Position numbers and translations under genes: made by a program
Notes under the pieces: model-generated
Databases searched by the model: none
Told to the model about the DNA's origin: nothing
The model's input: only the letters and a program-made list of their open reading frames with translations
Part shown: positions 17,328 to 26,795 of the stretch, piece by piece
Position numbering within the stretch: the first letter of the stretch is position 1
How the letters are laid out: each line of letters begins with the position of its first letter
NCBI GenBank assembly: GCA_943329665.2
Contig: CALQEU020000002.1
Coordinates: 62,001-126,000, forward strand
Source: JAJTFW01 sp903922455
Lineage (GTDB): Bacteria > Bacteroidota > Bacteroidia > AKYH767-A > OLB10
Reading direction: 5' to 3'
DNA length: 64,000 bases

Positions 17328-17837
17328 ATGAATACAGACATCAACTATAAGAAATTACTTGGAAAAATTCGTTGTTTCGTTTTTGATGTAGATGGCGTTA
17401 TGACTGATGGTAGTTTATTGATCCAGCCGGATGGCTCGATGTATCGCACTATGAATATCAAAGATGGGTATGCGATGCAGTTGGCTATAAAAAAAGGATA
17501 TCAAATTTTCGTCATCAGCGGGAGTACGCCTGAAGGAGTAAAAAAACGATTGGAAAGATTGGGATTAACAGAAATTCATATTGGCATCGATAACAAACTC
17601 GATAAACTAAATGAATTATTAGCTAAACACAAATTTCAATTTTCGGATTTGCTTTATATGGGCGACGACATGCCCGACTTAGAAGTATTAAAAAAATGTG
17701 CATTGAGAACTTGTCCGAGTGATGCTGTTTATCAAATAAAAAACGAATGTCAATTTGTCTCCACTTTTCCAGGTGGAAAAGGATGTGTTCGAGACATTAT
17801 AGAGCAGGTTTTACAACTAAATGGAGATTGGGAATAA
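17328..17837 (+). CDS. kdsC: KdsC-like HAD phosphatase (3-deoxy-D-manno-octulosonate 8-phosphate phosphatase)
   Basis: The 169-residue cap-less HAD enzyme has motif I FDVDGVMTDG (~18-27), the SG motif II (FVISGSTPEG), a Lys in the later helix region (VKKRL) and motif III GDDMPDLEVLKKC. This arrangement is that of KdsC, which releases Kdo from Kdo-8-phosphate for the lipopolysaccharide core. The related N-acylneuraminate cytidylyltransferase-type HADs look alike, so the substrate is inferred. A TTG at 17319 was rejected as start because it falls in the promoter box. The end overlaps a possible upstream start of the UbiA gene by 17 bases. Confidence 0.88.
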   Translation: MNTDINYKKLLGKIRCFVFDVDGVMTDGSLLIQPDGSMYRTMNIKDGYAMQLAIKKGYQIFVISGSTPEGVKKRLERLGLTEIHIGIDNKLDKLNELLAKHKFQFSDLLYMGDDMPDLEVLKKCALRTCPSDAVYQIKNECQFVSTFPGGKGCVRDIIEQVLQLNGDWE

Positions 17838-17856
17838 ATTTATTATTAATAAAAAA

Positions 17857-18762
17857 ATGCAAAAGTACCTTCAGCTAGTTCGCTGGCCCAATCTACTAAT
17901 GATTGCCTTATTGCAATACTTGCTTAGGCATGCATTGATAGGTCCCATCCTACTTTTTGAAGAAAAGGGGTTATTGCTAACTGAATTCGAATTCTTCATC
18001 TTAGTAATTTCCTGTGTACTTATTGCTGCAGGTGGTTATATTATAAATGATGTTGAAGACTTAGAAATAGATGCAATCAACAAACCTGAGAAGAAACTAA
18101 TTGAAAATCAAATTTCGAAAGAAAAAGCGATCAACCTTTACACTGCACTTACCTTTTTAGGTGTATTAGGAGGGTTCTTTTTGAGTTATGTAAAGGGATA
18201 TGCTTACATCGGCATCATTCATTTAATAACCGCTGGAATGCTCTACTTCTACTCTACCTCGTATAAGTGTATTCCCTTTTTAGGCAACCTCATTATCTCC
18301 TTACTCTCGGCTTTAGTTGTCATCATTGTTATTGTTCCCGAACCATTTGCCAAAGACAATCCAGCAGTAATGTTGATGATCGCTTTGTATGCTTTCTTCT
18401 CCTTCATTACCACGTTGATCCGTGAAATTGTAAAGGATATCGAAGATATAGAAGGAGACAGACAACATGGGTGCACTACACTTGCCATAAGTTTGGGCCA
18501 AAAAAAGGCAAAATGGATTAGTATTATTCTAACATTTTTGATTGCCGGATTACTCATCTATGCACAAATTTTTAGTCGACAATGGGAAAGTTTAATCCCC
18601 TTCCTCTATATATGCATATTCATTGATATTCCTTTCTTCGTCTTGCTTAGGAAGTTATACAAATCTGAAAATAAATCTGATTTTAAAAAAGCCAGTCTTT
18701 GGATAAAATTGATTATGTTTACGGGAATTATTTCACTCGCTATATTTAATTTTAGCTTCTAA
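17857..18762 (+). CDS. UbiA-family prenyltransferase (geranylgeranylglycerol-phosphate geranylgeranyltransferase-like)
   Basis: This integral membrane protein of ~301 residues has about nine helices and both Asp-rich motifs of UbiA enzymes: NDVEDLEIDAINKP (NDxxDxxxD, ~63-76) and DIEDIEGDRQHG (~195-206). The layout resembles bacterial homologues of archaeal digeranylgeranylglycerylphosphate synthase, often annotated so in Bacteroidota, where the gene commonly lies between kdsC and maf as here. Whether it makes ether lipid, a quinone precursor or something else cannot be told from sequence. The start MQKYLQLVRWPN at 17857 is preferred; an ATG at 17821 overlaps kdsC and adds 12 residues. Confidence 0.85.
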   Translation: MQKYLQLVRWPNLLMIALLQYLLRHALIGPILLFEEKGLLLTEFEFFILVISCVLIAAGGYIINDVEDLEIDAINKPEKKLIENQISKEKAINLYTALTFLGVLGGFFLSYVKGYAYIGIIHLITAGMLYFYSTSYKCIPFLGNLIISLLSALVVIIVIVPEPFAKDNPAVMLMIALYAFFSFITTLIREIVKDIEDIEGDRQHGCTTLAISLGQKKAKWISIILTFLIAGLLIYAQIFSRQWESLIPFLYICIFIDIPFFVLLRKLYKSENKSDFKKASLWIKLIMFTGIISLAIFNFSF

Positions 18763-18774
18763 TTTAGTTGATTT

Positions 18775-19362
18775 ATGAATCCCCTACTAAACAAATTCGA
18801 AGGCACGAGAATCATTCTCGGAACCAATTCACCAAGAAGAATAGAACTATTCAAACAACTTGGTTTACCTTACGAAGTCATTAAAAAAGAAATTGACGAA
18901 AGTTACCCTGAACAATTCAGAAGAGAAGACATTGCTATGTTTTTAGCACGAAAGAAATCTTTAGCTTTTAAGAGCGACGTTGCAGATGGCGGTATTGTAA
19001 TTACTGCAGATACCATTGTTGCATTGGATGAACTCATCATTGGCAAACCAAAGGATCTAGCTGCTGCGGAACACACTTTACGTTTGATGTCAGGGCGAAA
19101 ACATTCTGTTATCACCGGTGTTGCTATTATGTCAGCCAAAAAATCAGAATCTTTCTTTGTAAAAACCGAAGTGTCATTTAAGACGCTTCGCGACAATGAA
19201 ATTGAACATTATTTAGCTACGGAAAATCCGTTGGACAAAGCCGGAGCTTATGGTATTCAAGATTGGATTGGTCTGATTGGTATTGAATATATTTTGGGCT
19301 CTTACTATAATGTGGTCGGATTACCAACCAAGGAGCTTTACGAAAACCTACTTCGTTTCTAG
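18775..19362 (+). CDS. maf: Maf-family nucleoside triphosphate pyrophosphatase
   Basis: The 195-residue protein hydrolyses non-canonical or modified NTPs (dTTP/UTP or m7GTP in characterised members) to monophosphates; Maf overexpression blocks septation. Motifs: LGTNSPRRIELFKQLGL (~16-32, substrate-binding loop; the usual S-x-SPRR has NSPRR), E in DESYPE, DTIVALDE (~75-82, catalytic Asp), GKPKDLAAA and KAGAYGIQDW. Normal length. It is 12 bases downstream of the UbiA gene and 2 bases upstream of the EamA gene, so the four genes from kdsC onward probably share a transcript. Confidence 0.94.
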   Translation: MNPLLNKFEGTRIILGTNSPRRIELFKQLGLPYEVIKKEIDESYPEQFRREDIAMFLARKKSLAFKSDVADGGIVITADTIVALDELIIGKPKDLAAAEHTLRLMSGRKHSVITGVAIMSAKKSESFFVKTEVSFKTLRDNEIEHYLATENPLDKAGAYGIQDWIGLIGIEYILGSYYNVVGLPTKELYENLLRF

Positions 19363-19364
19363 TT

Positions 19365-20240
19365 ATGCGAAAAGCATTTCTTCAAATGCACATTGCAATT
19401 GTGCTTTGGGGATTTACTGCTATTTTAGGAAAAGCCATCCAACTCGACGAGGGATTACTCGTATGGTACCGAATGCTCTTAAGTGCGCTAGCCATGGGAA
19501 TTTTCTTAGTTCTGAAAAAAAAATTCGAAAAGATTTCATGGAAACAGCTAGGACATCTTAGTCTAATTGGTCTCATTATTACATTACATTGGATTACTTT
19601 TTATGGAGCCATTAAAGCTTCCAATGTTTCAGTTGCCATTGTATGTTTTTCAAGCGTATCGCTTTTCACTGCAATTCTAGATCCCTTAAGTAAAAGAATG
19701 CGACCAAAGATAACGGAACTCTTCTTAAGCTTGATTGCCATGCTTGGAATCTATTACATCTTTTCCGTACAACAACTGTATTACAAAGGAATCATTTTGT
19801 CATTGATAAGTTCATTCTTAGCTGCGGTCTTTTCTATCATGAATAAAAATATTAGTAATAAAATTAATCCGGGCACCATTACTTTTTATGAATTAGGAAC
19901 AGGGTTTTTACTGTTGACACTTTTACTTCCTGTATGGTTTTCTATTAATAACAGTAGCTTCCAACTTCCATCCTCAATGGATTTTATTTACTTACTCATT
20001 CTAGGTGTAATTTGCACAACGTTTGCATTCACAATATCACTTTATGCCTTACAAAAAATTGATACTTTCACAATGAACCTCAGCTTAAATTTAGAACCCA
20101 TTTACAGTATCATTTTAGCCATCATCATATTTAAGGAGCACGAATTGTTGGGAATACACTTTTATATTGGAAGTTTAATTATTTTTTCCTCCATTGTGCT
20201 GCATGGGATTTTGTTGATGAAGGAAAGGCGGAGACGTTAG
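19365..20240 (+). CDS. EamA/DMT-superfamily transporter
   Basis: The 291-residue protein shows ten hydrophobic helices in two five-helix EamA halves. The first begins FLQMHIAIVLWGFTAILGKA, and the second begins around residue 150 with ISSFLAAVFSIMNKNI. Conserved features such as LEPIYSIILAIIIFKEH near the C-terminus mark drug/metabolite transporters of the RhaT/EamA type, inner membrane exporters of small metabolites. The substrate cannot be inferred. Start ATG follows the maf stop by 2 bases, so they are probably co-expressed. Confidence 0.92.
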   Translation: MRKAFLQMHIAIVLWGFTAILGKAIQLDEGLLVWYRMLLSALAMGIFLVLKKKFEKISWKQLGHLSLIGLIITLHWITFYGAIKASNVSVAIVCFSSVSLFTAILDPLSKRMRPKITELFLSLIAMLGIYYIFSVQQLYYKGIILSLISSFLAAVFSIMNKNISNKINPGTITFYELGTGFLLLTLLLPVWFSINNSSFQLPSSMDFIYLLILGVICTTFAFTISLYALQKIDTFTMNLSLNLEPIYSIILAIIIFKEHELLGIHFYIGSLIIFSSIVLHGILLMKERRRR

Positions 20241-20245
20241 GTGTA

Positions 20246-20285
20246 AGTTGTTAGTTGTAAGTTGACAGTTGTTAGTTGTAAGTTG
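20246..20285. repeat. Tandem copies of AGTTGTTAGTTGTAAGTTG, 21-bp period
   Basis: Two identical 19-base copies at 20246-20264 and 20267-20285 are separated by AC. They lie between the EamA gene and the next repeat array. This is non-coding. Confidence 0.75.
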
Positions 20286-20356
20286 TTGGATGTTGGTCGC
20301 GAGGCTTCGCTATTGGATGTTGGTCGCGAGGCTTCGCGATTGGATGTTGGATGTTT
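20286..20356. repeat. 27-bp tandem repeat with TCGCGAGGCTTCGC hairpins
   Basis: Identical 25-base units lie at 20286-20310 and 20313-20337 (TTGGATGTTGG followed by TCGCGAGGCTTCGC), then a partial third TTGGATGTTGGATG. In the second unit TCGCGA-GGCT-TCGCGA forms a perfect 6-bp stem. The core recurs at 26796-26809. Confidence 0.75.
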
Positions 20357-20416
20357 CTAGATTAATTTAAATGCTGGATTATAAAGTCTAAAATCCAACC
20401 ACTAAAAGCTAACATC

Positions 20417-20956
20417 TCAATTCACTTTCCGTCCTTTCGCTACTTTTTCGTTGATGCGGAGTTTGCGAATGCTTTTCATTTTGAACATCAAAACACATTG
20501 TCCGCTGCCTTGATTAGAATAAAAAGTTTGTCCGCCATAATTGACTTCCCCTTTATCATTATTCCATTTTAAAGCTCTCAACGAATAATATCCATTTCGA
20601 TTATTTTCACTGCTAAAAACCAAGCTTTTTTCAGCTCCTTCTTCAAAAGCAACTTTCAACGTTTTATTATCTGCAACCACATCTACGGCACCTGGAGTTT
20701 TTGCTTTGATGGTAACTTGATCAATCGTTCTACCACTTTGAATAATTAATTTTCCTTCTTCGGTAGTTTTTTGTTGCTCGTTTGTTTCACCTCGACGTAA
20801 GGTTATGGGATCCGATAAGTAAAATTGAATTCCTTTGATTTCTTCGGGTGTTAATTGATATTGGTCGCGAACCGTTTGAGTAAATGGAATTTTAGGAGAA
20901 CACGAGCTCAAGAAAAACAAAATGATGCCAGCGATGATAAGGTTATTTCTATTCAT
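20417..20956 (-). CDS. Lipoprotein of unknown function
   Basis: The 179-residue product has a lipoprotein signal (MNRNNLIIAGIILFFLSSC, lipid Cys at 19) and a soluble domain rich in beta strands (YSLRALKWNNDKGEVNYGGQTFYSN). A YQLTPEEIKGIQFYLSDPITL stretch is seen at the start of the mature region. I recognise this as a Bacteroidota lipoprotein type but not as a named family. The start is placed at 20956; a longer frame to 21064 would pass through a non-signal leader and into the terminator hairpin of the upstream gene. It sits alone between the repeat-rich gap and the T9SS cargo gene. Confidence 0.75.
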   Translation of the reverse strand: MNRNNLIIAGIILFFLSSCSPKIPFTQTVRDQYQLTPEEIKGIQFYLSDPITLRRGETNEQQKTTEEGKLIIQSGRTIDQVTIKAKTPGAVDVVADNKTLKVAFEEGAEKSLVFSSENNRNGYYSLRALKWNNDKGEVNYGGQTFYSNQGSGQCVLMFKMKSIRKLRINEKVAKGRKVN

Positions 20957-21047
20957 AGAGATGGTTTTTGTGCGCAAATCAAAGATTGTTCCAATTGTAT
21001 AATTGAGTTTATAAAGATCAAGTGCAAAGATGATCATTGAATGAACT

Positions 21048-21079
21048 AAAAAAGGGCCACTCATTGAGTAACCCTTTTT
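21048..21079 (-). terminator. Intrinsic terminator downstream of the T9SS cargo gene
   Basis: Minus strand AAAAAGGGTTACTC-ATGA-style hairpin: AAAAAGGG[CC]ACTC pairs with GAGT[AA]CCCTTTTT, 13 of 15 positions matching, flanked by A and T runs on both sides. It would also work in the opposite direction. Confidence 0.7.
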
Positions 21080-21096
21080 CTAAAATAAATTAAAGC

Positions 21097-22479
21097 CTAT
21101 TGAATTACTAAACGTTGCATTCCAAGAAATTTACCATCTTGATTTAAGCGAACGATATAAATTCCTTTTGCAAGGTGAAGATTATTTACTTGGATAACAT
21201 TCAATCCACTTGCAATTTCCGTATTCACAAATTGTGCAACATTTTTTCCATCAACTGTCATTAAATCAATAGCAACATCGCTATTTGATTTAGAAACAAA
21301 CTGAATGTTGAATTGATCAGCGGCAGGATTTGGTGACAATGAAAGCTGAGCATCATTTGAATTCTCATTGATACCTGTTACTCCAACACCTACTTTTAAA
21401 GATACACTCACATCACTTTGAAACACCATATTTCCATAGTTCTCAGAAACACGTAATCCAATAACATAAGGAGCTATACGAGCTTGAGATGAATTTGGTG
21501 TCCAGGATACAGTTGCAGTAGCATTACTTGCTCCATTTACAACCGATAACATAGCAGGATTCAAAGCTAAGCCAAAAGCTTCACCTCTACCAGCCAATGT
21601 CAAACCTTGATTGTCTTGGTCAAAAATGGTAACATTAATTGAGAATGCTGCATTAGGGGAGATAGTATATGATTTACCATTAAACGGAGCTGAATTAGAG
21701 CTAATCATTAAAACAGCAGGTGTATTCAAACTTTGAACAACGATTAACTGCATATCACGAGTAATTTCACCAATTTGAACTCCGCTACGATATTCCTTTA
21801 CACGAACGGAAACTTGGAAATTACCAAGCATATTTGGTAAGAAAGTAATTTCACCCGTGATTGGATCCATGTTAAAAGGAACCAAAGAATCAGAAGAAGG
21901 TAAAACATATCCTGCAACAGGCACTCCATTACTTGACAATGGAACATCTAATGACCAAGCGATAGAATCACCGTCGATATCAAATGGTAGTGGATTGTAA
22001 TAGAAAGGAACATTTTCCTGAGCCAATACAATGGGAGGATTTAAGAATACTGGTGTAGAGTTAGCTGAATCGATTAATACAATACTATAAAAATGGTGTG
22101 ATTCACCACCTGGCATAGTCATATTCAAAATAGCAGCATTTCTACAGCACTCCTCATATGAAACATACCACGATCCCGTATTCGGGAAAGTAACGATTGC
22201 CTCATAAACATATTCTTCAACTCCAGGTACTAACACAGTCACAGCAGTATCGTATGGGATTGATACGTTAAAACTATTTCCAGATATAGAATCTACGAAA
22301 CTGAAAGAAGCAATAGTTGAAATGGGAACTCCAGTCATATCGCGATACGCCGTATATACGACGCGATAGTCCATTCCGCTTACATGTTCAACAGTAATTT
22401 GGCCTCCCATCATATGAGAAGCACTAGCGTAATTCGTTAGACCAAGTCCAAGAATTAGGGTGAGTAATAATTTTTTCAT
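21097..22479 (-). CDS. Secreted protein with T9SS type A sorting domain
   Basis: The 460-residue protein starts with a signal peptide (MKKLLLTLILGLGLTNYASA). The mature part opens SHMMGGQITVEHVSG, a beginning shared by large Bacteroidota gliding-motility/surface proteins with PKD or cadherin-like domains. The middle (~115-360) is made of beta-sandwich modules with Asp/Gly turns (FDIDGDSIAWSLDVPL, DPITGEITFLPNMLGNFQVSVRV). The last ~80 residues are a T9SS sorting domain: LSLSPNPAADQFNIQF, VDGKNVAQF, and the end KGIYIVRLNQDGKFLGMQRLVIQ. It should be exported by Sec and then across the outer membrane. The function is unknown. Confidence 0.9.
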   Translation of the reverse strand: MKKLLLTLILGLGLTNYASASHMMGGQITVEHVSGMDYRVVYTAYRDMTGVPISTIASFSFVDSISGNSFNVSIPYDTAVTVLVPGVEEYVYEAIVTFPNTGSWYVSYEECCRNAAILNMTMPGGESHHFYSIVLIDSANSTPVFLNPPIVLAQENVPFYYNPLPFDIDGDSIAWSLDVPLSSNGVPVAGYVLPSSDSLVPFNMDPITGEITFLPNMLGNFQVSVRVKEYRSGVQIGEITRDMQLIVVQSLNTPAVLMISSNSAPFNGKSYTISPNAAFSINVTIFDQDNQGLTLAGRGEAFGLALNPAMLSVVNGASNATATVSWTPNSSQARIAPYVIGLRVSENYGNMVFQSDVSVSLKVGVGVTGINENSNDAQLSLSPNPAADQFNIQFVSKSNSDVAIDLMTVDGKNVAQFVNTEIASGLNVIQVNNLHLAKGIYIVRLNQDGKFLGMQRLVIQ

Positions 22480-22744
22480 TGCGCGTGGTTAAAAATGAAT
22501 TATAAAGTAAGTGAAATAAGAACAGAGTAACTAAGAATCTATTAGCAAAATCCAAGCATTTATTAAAATAGTTGCAATTCAGATATTTAACTTAACATCA
22601 TCGTCAAATAGACTTAGCACTAAACTACTAATCAGGAAATGCTCCCTTAGATTCAAGTAAGCGAAGAAGGCATTCTAAAAAAAATAGGCTTTTCAGAAAA
22701 TTTATTGATAATTTTATAAACTACAACCACGCTATCCATCCACA

Positions 22745-25700
22745 ATGAAACAGCCCAAATTATTATTTTACGCTCTATTCCTTTTCTTTACCACAAGCTG
22801 TTATTCGCAAATCAGCACCTTCCCGTATATAGAATATTTCGTCTCGAACCCCAATGGATGGACAACAAATACTGTTAGCGGTACTGCATGGGAGTTAGGT
22901 GTTCCTACGGCACCAGGTTCATTCGGATCTTATAGCCAACCTATTTGTTGGGGGACCGATTTAGATTCCGGTTATAGAGCCAATAGTTTTTCATATTTAA
23001 TATCACCCAAATTTTATGTGAGTTCTTTAAACATCCCGTATTTTTCATTTTATCAATTTCGATACATGTCAACAGGATTAGATGGAATGCATATTGAATA
23101 TTCTATGGATGATATTGCATGGAACCAATTGGGGTCTTACAATTCTCCCTATACTAGTAATTGGTACAACACGAGTAGTTTATTTTCGACCGGTTTGCCT
23201 GCGTTCACAGGAAATTCCACAACATGGGTACAATCCAGCATTGACTTATCTTATTTAGGGACACTTGACAGTATTCGCTTTCGATTTGTATTTCGCAGTA
23301 ATACAAATTTTGGAAGTGCACAGCCTGGTATTTTTATTGATGATATAAGCGTTCAAGAACTACCCACTCCACCCATAGATGCAGGAATATGGGGAATAAC
23401 TTCACCTTTACAAGTTGTAAATAGTAATGTTTCTTATCCTATAACAATTAACATTGCTAATAATTCAAGCGTTACTTTAGACACGGCATATTGTCATTAT
23501 AGCATCAACGGAATTAATTCACCTGCCGTTGCTCTTGGAGTGACGATACAACCTTTTCAGAGTGGAACCTACACTATTGGAAATTATTCATTCCCTACTG
23601 GAACTTATAATTTATGTGGGTATGTGACAGCGACAAATGATGCTAACCCTAATAATGGCTTTTTTTGTATAGAAGTTTCAGCAGTTCCTATTGCCACTAT
23701 ACCATACGCTCAAGATTTTGAAAGTAACAATGGATATTGGGCAAAAACATCGTGGGATACGCTCACCCGCTGGCAATACGGCACTCCAAATTTTGGTTTA
23801 ACAGTTGGCGCACACTCTGGAAATAATTGCTGGGACATCAATTTAAATACAGGATATTTAGGTTCCTCAAATTCCGTTTTATATTCACCACAATTTACTT
23901 TAACGGGTTCGGCAATAAATCAACTTTCCTTTTGGTTAAATCACAACTCTGAATCTGCGTGGGATGGAACACGTTTAGAATATTCTGTAGACAATGATGT
24001 TACTTGGCAATTACTAGGAATACCAAACGATCCCAATGCTCAAAATTGGTACACCACCGCATTTTTAAATTCATCGAACCAACCTGGGTGGGCAGGTACT
24101 TCTAATGGATGGAAAAAATCAATCTATAAACTTTACCAATTACAAGGTTTTTCTACAGTACGTTTTCGCTATGTTTTTACAAGTGATCCGAGTGTTAATA
24201 CAGACGGAATTAGCATGGATGATTTTGTAATTGAACCGATACCTGATTATGAAGCAGAATTAATTTCGATAAGCACACCTACTAATGCCTATCCTTTAGG
24301 AACTCTAACTGATCCGATCACCTTTACTGTAAAAAATAATGGTGGAATAAATCTCACCAACTTTACTTACCAATATTCTGTTAATGGAGTTTTTCAAACC
24401 AGCGCAACAAATTTTGGATCCATTGCTCCAGGAGGAACAGTATTTCTTTCACTGCCTGGTTTTGTAATGACGCAAGTAAACTCACAGGTTTGCGGCAAAA
24501 TTATTTTGTTAAATGATGCAGACACTACGAACAACGTTGCTTGTATAAATTTAATTAGCATTACAACGTATACTCCTACTTGGGCAGACAATTTTGATTT
24601 AGGAAATAACGGATGGTATAATGAAAATGTAAGCGGCGCCGCTGCCGATTGGGAATTAGGACAACCTGCCTTCGGTGCAACTAATTCATCTTTTAGTCAA
24701 CCGAACTCTTGGGATGTAAATTTATTTAGCCCTTATGCCAATAATGCGAATTGCAGATTATACTCTCCCTATTTTGATTTAACCGGAGCTATACACCCCA
24801 AACTTGAATTTTGGCAAAACCGAAATTCAGAATCAGATTGGGATGGTTTGCGAGTAGAATACAAAAGTGGAAATGATCCTAACTGGTATGTTCTTGGAAT
24901 ATTCAGTGATCCAAACGCACAAAACTGGTATACGGATCCGGCACTTAATTCTTCGAATTTAGCGGGCTGGGAAGGAAGTTCAGGCGGATGGATTCAATGC
25001 ATATATAATCTAGATTCTGTTAATCTGGGAAACATTGTACAATTTAGATGTGTATTTACTTCCGATGGATCTGTCTTAACGGATGGTGTCTCTATTGATA
25101 ATTTTATGATTAGTACGATTTATACCAATGATGCAAAACTAAATTCATTTGTGAGTCCCGGTCCATTTGTAATTCAAGGAACTTCCACTGCTGTAGAAGT
25201 CGTGTTAAAAAACAATGGATCTATGCCGCTTAGTGGATTAACCATTAAATATGTATTAAACGGAGGCGCTCCAATTTCCTATGCTTGGTCAGGAAATTTA
25301 CTTACCGACTCCAGCGTCACCGTTACATTACCTTCTATTAATCCCATTGCAGGAAACAATTCTATTACATCATATATTGAATGGGCTTCCGATCTTTATC
25401 ATTATAACGACACCATTTCCACGTCGATATTTGGATTAGTAACTTCAGGACTTCCCTACTTTACCGATTTTGAAATTGGTCCAGGAGGATGGTTACCGAA
25501 TCAAAGTAATTTAACAAATTGGGAGTTTGGACTTCCTTCATTGGGCTTACTCAATTCAGCACATTCTGGAATTAACTGTTGGGATATTAATTTAACGACG
25601 CCTTATTTTAATTTGGCGAACGCGCAACTTACTTCTCCCATTTTTGATATATCACCATTCAACATTATTACTGTTCAATTTTGGATAAATTATTCTTCAG

Positions 25701-26254
25701 AAAGCGGTGCTGATGGAACTTACATTGAGTACACAAACAATGGAATAACATGGCAACGATTGGGTAGCATGGGCGATCCAGCAGGAACAAATTGGTATAA
25801 TTCAGTTTTAGCTCAGGGACATCAAGGATGGGGCGGAATAAGCGGAGGCTGGCAATCGTGTTCTTATGTTTATAATAGTCCAATTGGAAACAATTACTTT
25901 CAAATCCGATTTCGCTTCATCAGCGACTTCAATGTTGTTGATTTAGGAACTTCCATCGACGACATTTCCATCACTGGAGTAACTTCGGTTGAAGAACTCA
26001 ATGAAAATTCTAGCGTTATCGTCTATCCGAATCCAACCAATGATGAACTCTTTATTCTTGTTTTAGACAATGCATCTCCAATTAAACAAATTGAACTTCG
26101 CAGTATTGATGGAAAAGTTGTTTACACACAAGATCGTCCCTCTACTAAACCAATAAAAATTTCTACTGCTTCCTTTAGTGCAGGAGTTTATTTACTGGGA
26201 TTGGTGAATGAAAATGGAGATCGGAGTTTTAAACGAATAGTTGTGCAACAGTGA
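22745..26254 (+). CDS. Giant secreted repeat protein with four MAM/lectin-like + CARDB-like modules and T9SS sorting domain
   Basis: This 1169-residue surface or secreted protein has a signal peptide (~1-21, MKQPKLLFYALFLFFTTSC; a Cys at 19 could make it a lipoprotein). Four repeats of about 292 residues begin near 28, 319, 611 and 902. Each has a jelly-roll-like part (FDF/FES...W.LG.P, SGNNCWDINL, LEFW.N..SESDWDG, EYS.D...W..LG...DP....WY) followed by an Ig-like CARDB spacer (VKNNG.I.LTNFTYQYSVNG) in the first three units. A type A sorting domain ends it (VIVYPNPTNDELFILV, to SFKRIVVQQ). Such modules bind carbohydrate or protein ligands in other families; the ligand is unknown. Confidence 0.9.
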   Translation: MKQPKLLFYALFLFFTTSCYSQISTFPYIEYFVSNPNGWTTNTVSGTAWELGVPTAPGSFGSYSQPICWGTDLDSGYRANSFSYLISPKFYVSSLNIPYFSFYQFRYMSTGLDGMHIEYSMDDIAWNQLGSYNSPYTSNWYNTSSLFSTGLPAFTGNSTTWVQSSIDLSYLGTLDSIRFRFVFRSNTNFGSAQPGIFIDDISVQELPTPPIDAGIWGITSPLQVVNSNVSYPITINIANNSSVTLDTAYCHYSINGINSPAVALGVTIQPFQSGTYTIGNYSFPTGTYNLCGYVTATNDANPNNGFFCIEVSAVPIATIPYAQDFESNNGYWAKTSWDTLTRWQYGTPNFGLTVGAHSGNNCWDINLNTGYLGSSNSVLYSPQFTLTGSAINQLSFWLNHNSESAWDGTRLEYSVDNDVTWQLLGIPNDPNAQNWYTTAFLNSSNQPGWAGTSNGWKKSIYKLYQLQGFSTVRFRYVFTSDPSVNTDGISMDDFVIEPIPDYEAELISISTPTNAYPLGTLTDPITFTVKNNGGINLTNFTYQYSVNGVFQTSATNFGSIAPGGTVFLSLPGFVMTQVNSQVCGKIILLNDADTTNNVACINLISITTYTPTWADNFDLGNNGWYNENVSGAAADWELGQPAFGATNSSFSQPNSWDVNLFSPYANNANCRLYSPYFDLTGAIHPKLEFWQNRNSESDWDGLRVEYKSGNDPNWYVLGIFSDPNAQNWYTDPALNSSNLAGWEGSSGGWIQCIYNLDSVNLGNIVQFRCVFTSDGSVLTDGVSIDNFMISTIYTNDAKLNSFVSPGPFVIQGTSTAVEVVLKNNGSMPLSGLTIKYVLNGGAPISYAWSGNLLTDSSVTVTLPSINPIAGNNSITSYIEWASDLYHYNDTISTSIFGLVTSGLPYFTDFEIGPGGWLPNQSNLTNWEFGLPSLGLLNSAHSGINCWDINLTTPYFNLANAQLTSPIFDISPFNIITVQFWINYSSESGADGTYIEYTNNGITWQRLGSMGDPAGTNWYNSVLAQGHQGWGGISGGWQSCSYVYNSPIGNNYFQIRFRFISDFNVVDLGTSIDDISITGVTSVEELNENSSVIVYPNPTNDELFILVLDNASPIKQIELRSIDGKVVYTQDRPSTKPIKISTASFSAGVYLLGLVNENGDRSFKRIVVQQ

Positions 26255-26287
26255 TTCGAAAAAGCAAAAGCACAATTTTTCAATCCA

Positions 26288-26764
26288 TTATTCCGGTTCG
26301 TTTGCATTATCGCGAAACTTCACCTGCAAACCGTGAATGAAATTGCGCAAATATTGATCGTTACAAGGACGATATTGCTTTTGTTCTGGGCTTCTTAAAA
26401 AAGCGCTTAATTCGTGCGGACTAATTTTTTTGTCGACTAAATTGAAAAGCTCGATGATATCATCCGTTTTGAGATCGAAAGCTATTTTTAGTTTTCTTAA
26501 AATTAAATTATTACTCAATTCTTTTTCTGCGATCATCTGCACTCCTTCCCTTTTACCTCGTTTCAAAATTATAAGTCCGTTAAGAAAGGTAGCCAACATT
26601 TGATCATCGAGTTCAATGTACAAGGGATCATCCTCCTTTTTAAGCCAATCACTTACATCTGATCTTTTAGCACTATAATCACCCAAACCAAAAATTTCGA
26701 TCATGGAGGCATCGTTTAAATCCAGTGTATATCGGACTCTTCTTAGTATATCGTTGTTAGTCAT
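26288..26764 (-). CDS. DUF1456 family protein (YehS-like)
   Basis: The 158-residue protein consists of two copies of the DUF1456 unit. The first is NNDILRRVRYTLDLNDASMIEIFGLG at the N-terminus, the second NNLILRKLKIAFDLKTDDIIELFNL from ~86. Each is followed by a short xxxxLSAFLRxPxxxxYxxC-like segment and a helix containing NGLI or HGLQ. E. coli YehS is the reference member; its function is unknown. The gene stands alone, convergent with the repeat protein. The end of its upstream gap contains a third copy of the TCGCGAGGCTTCGC core. Confidence 0.9.
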   Translation of the reverse strand: MTNNDILRRVRYTLDLNDASMIEIFGLGDYSAKRSDVSDWLKKEDDPLYIELDDQMLATFLNGLIILKRGKREGVQMIAEKELSNNLILRKLKIAFDLKTDDIIELFNLVDKKISPHELSAFLRSPEQKQYRPCNDQYLRNFIHGLQVKFRDNANEPE

Positions 26765-26795
26765 TGGATCACAGTATCAATTATATTTTTTCAAA

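Noticed and set aside
19277..19561. 94-residue frame overlapping maf and the EamA gene
   Set aside because: It lies in another frame of two strong genes and has no family-like features.
20286..20356. Possible CRISPR array
   Set aside because: The units are 27 bp with identical 25-bp sequence separated by 2 bases, so there are no spacers, and no cas genes are nearby.
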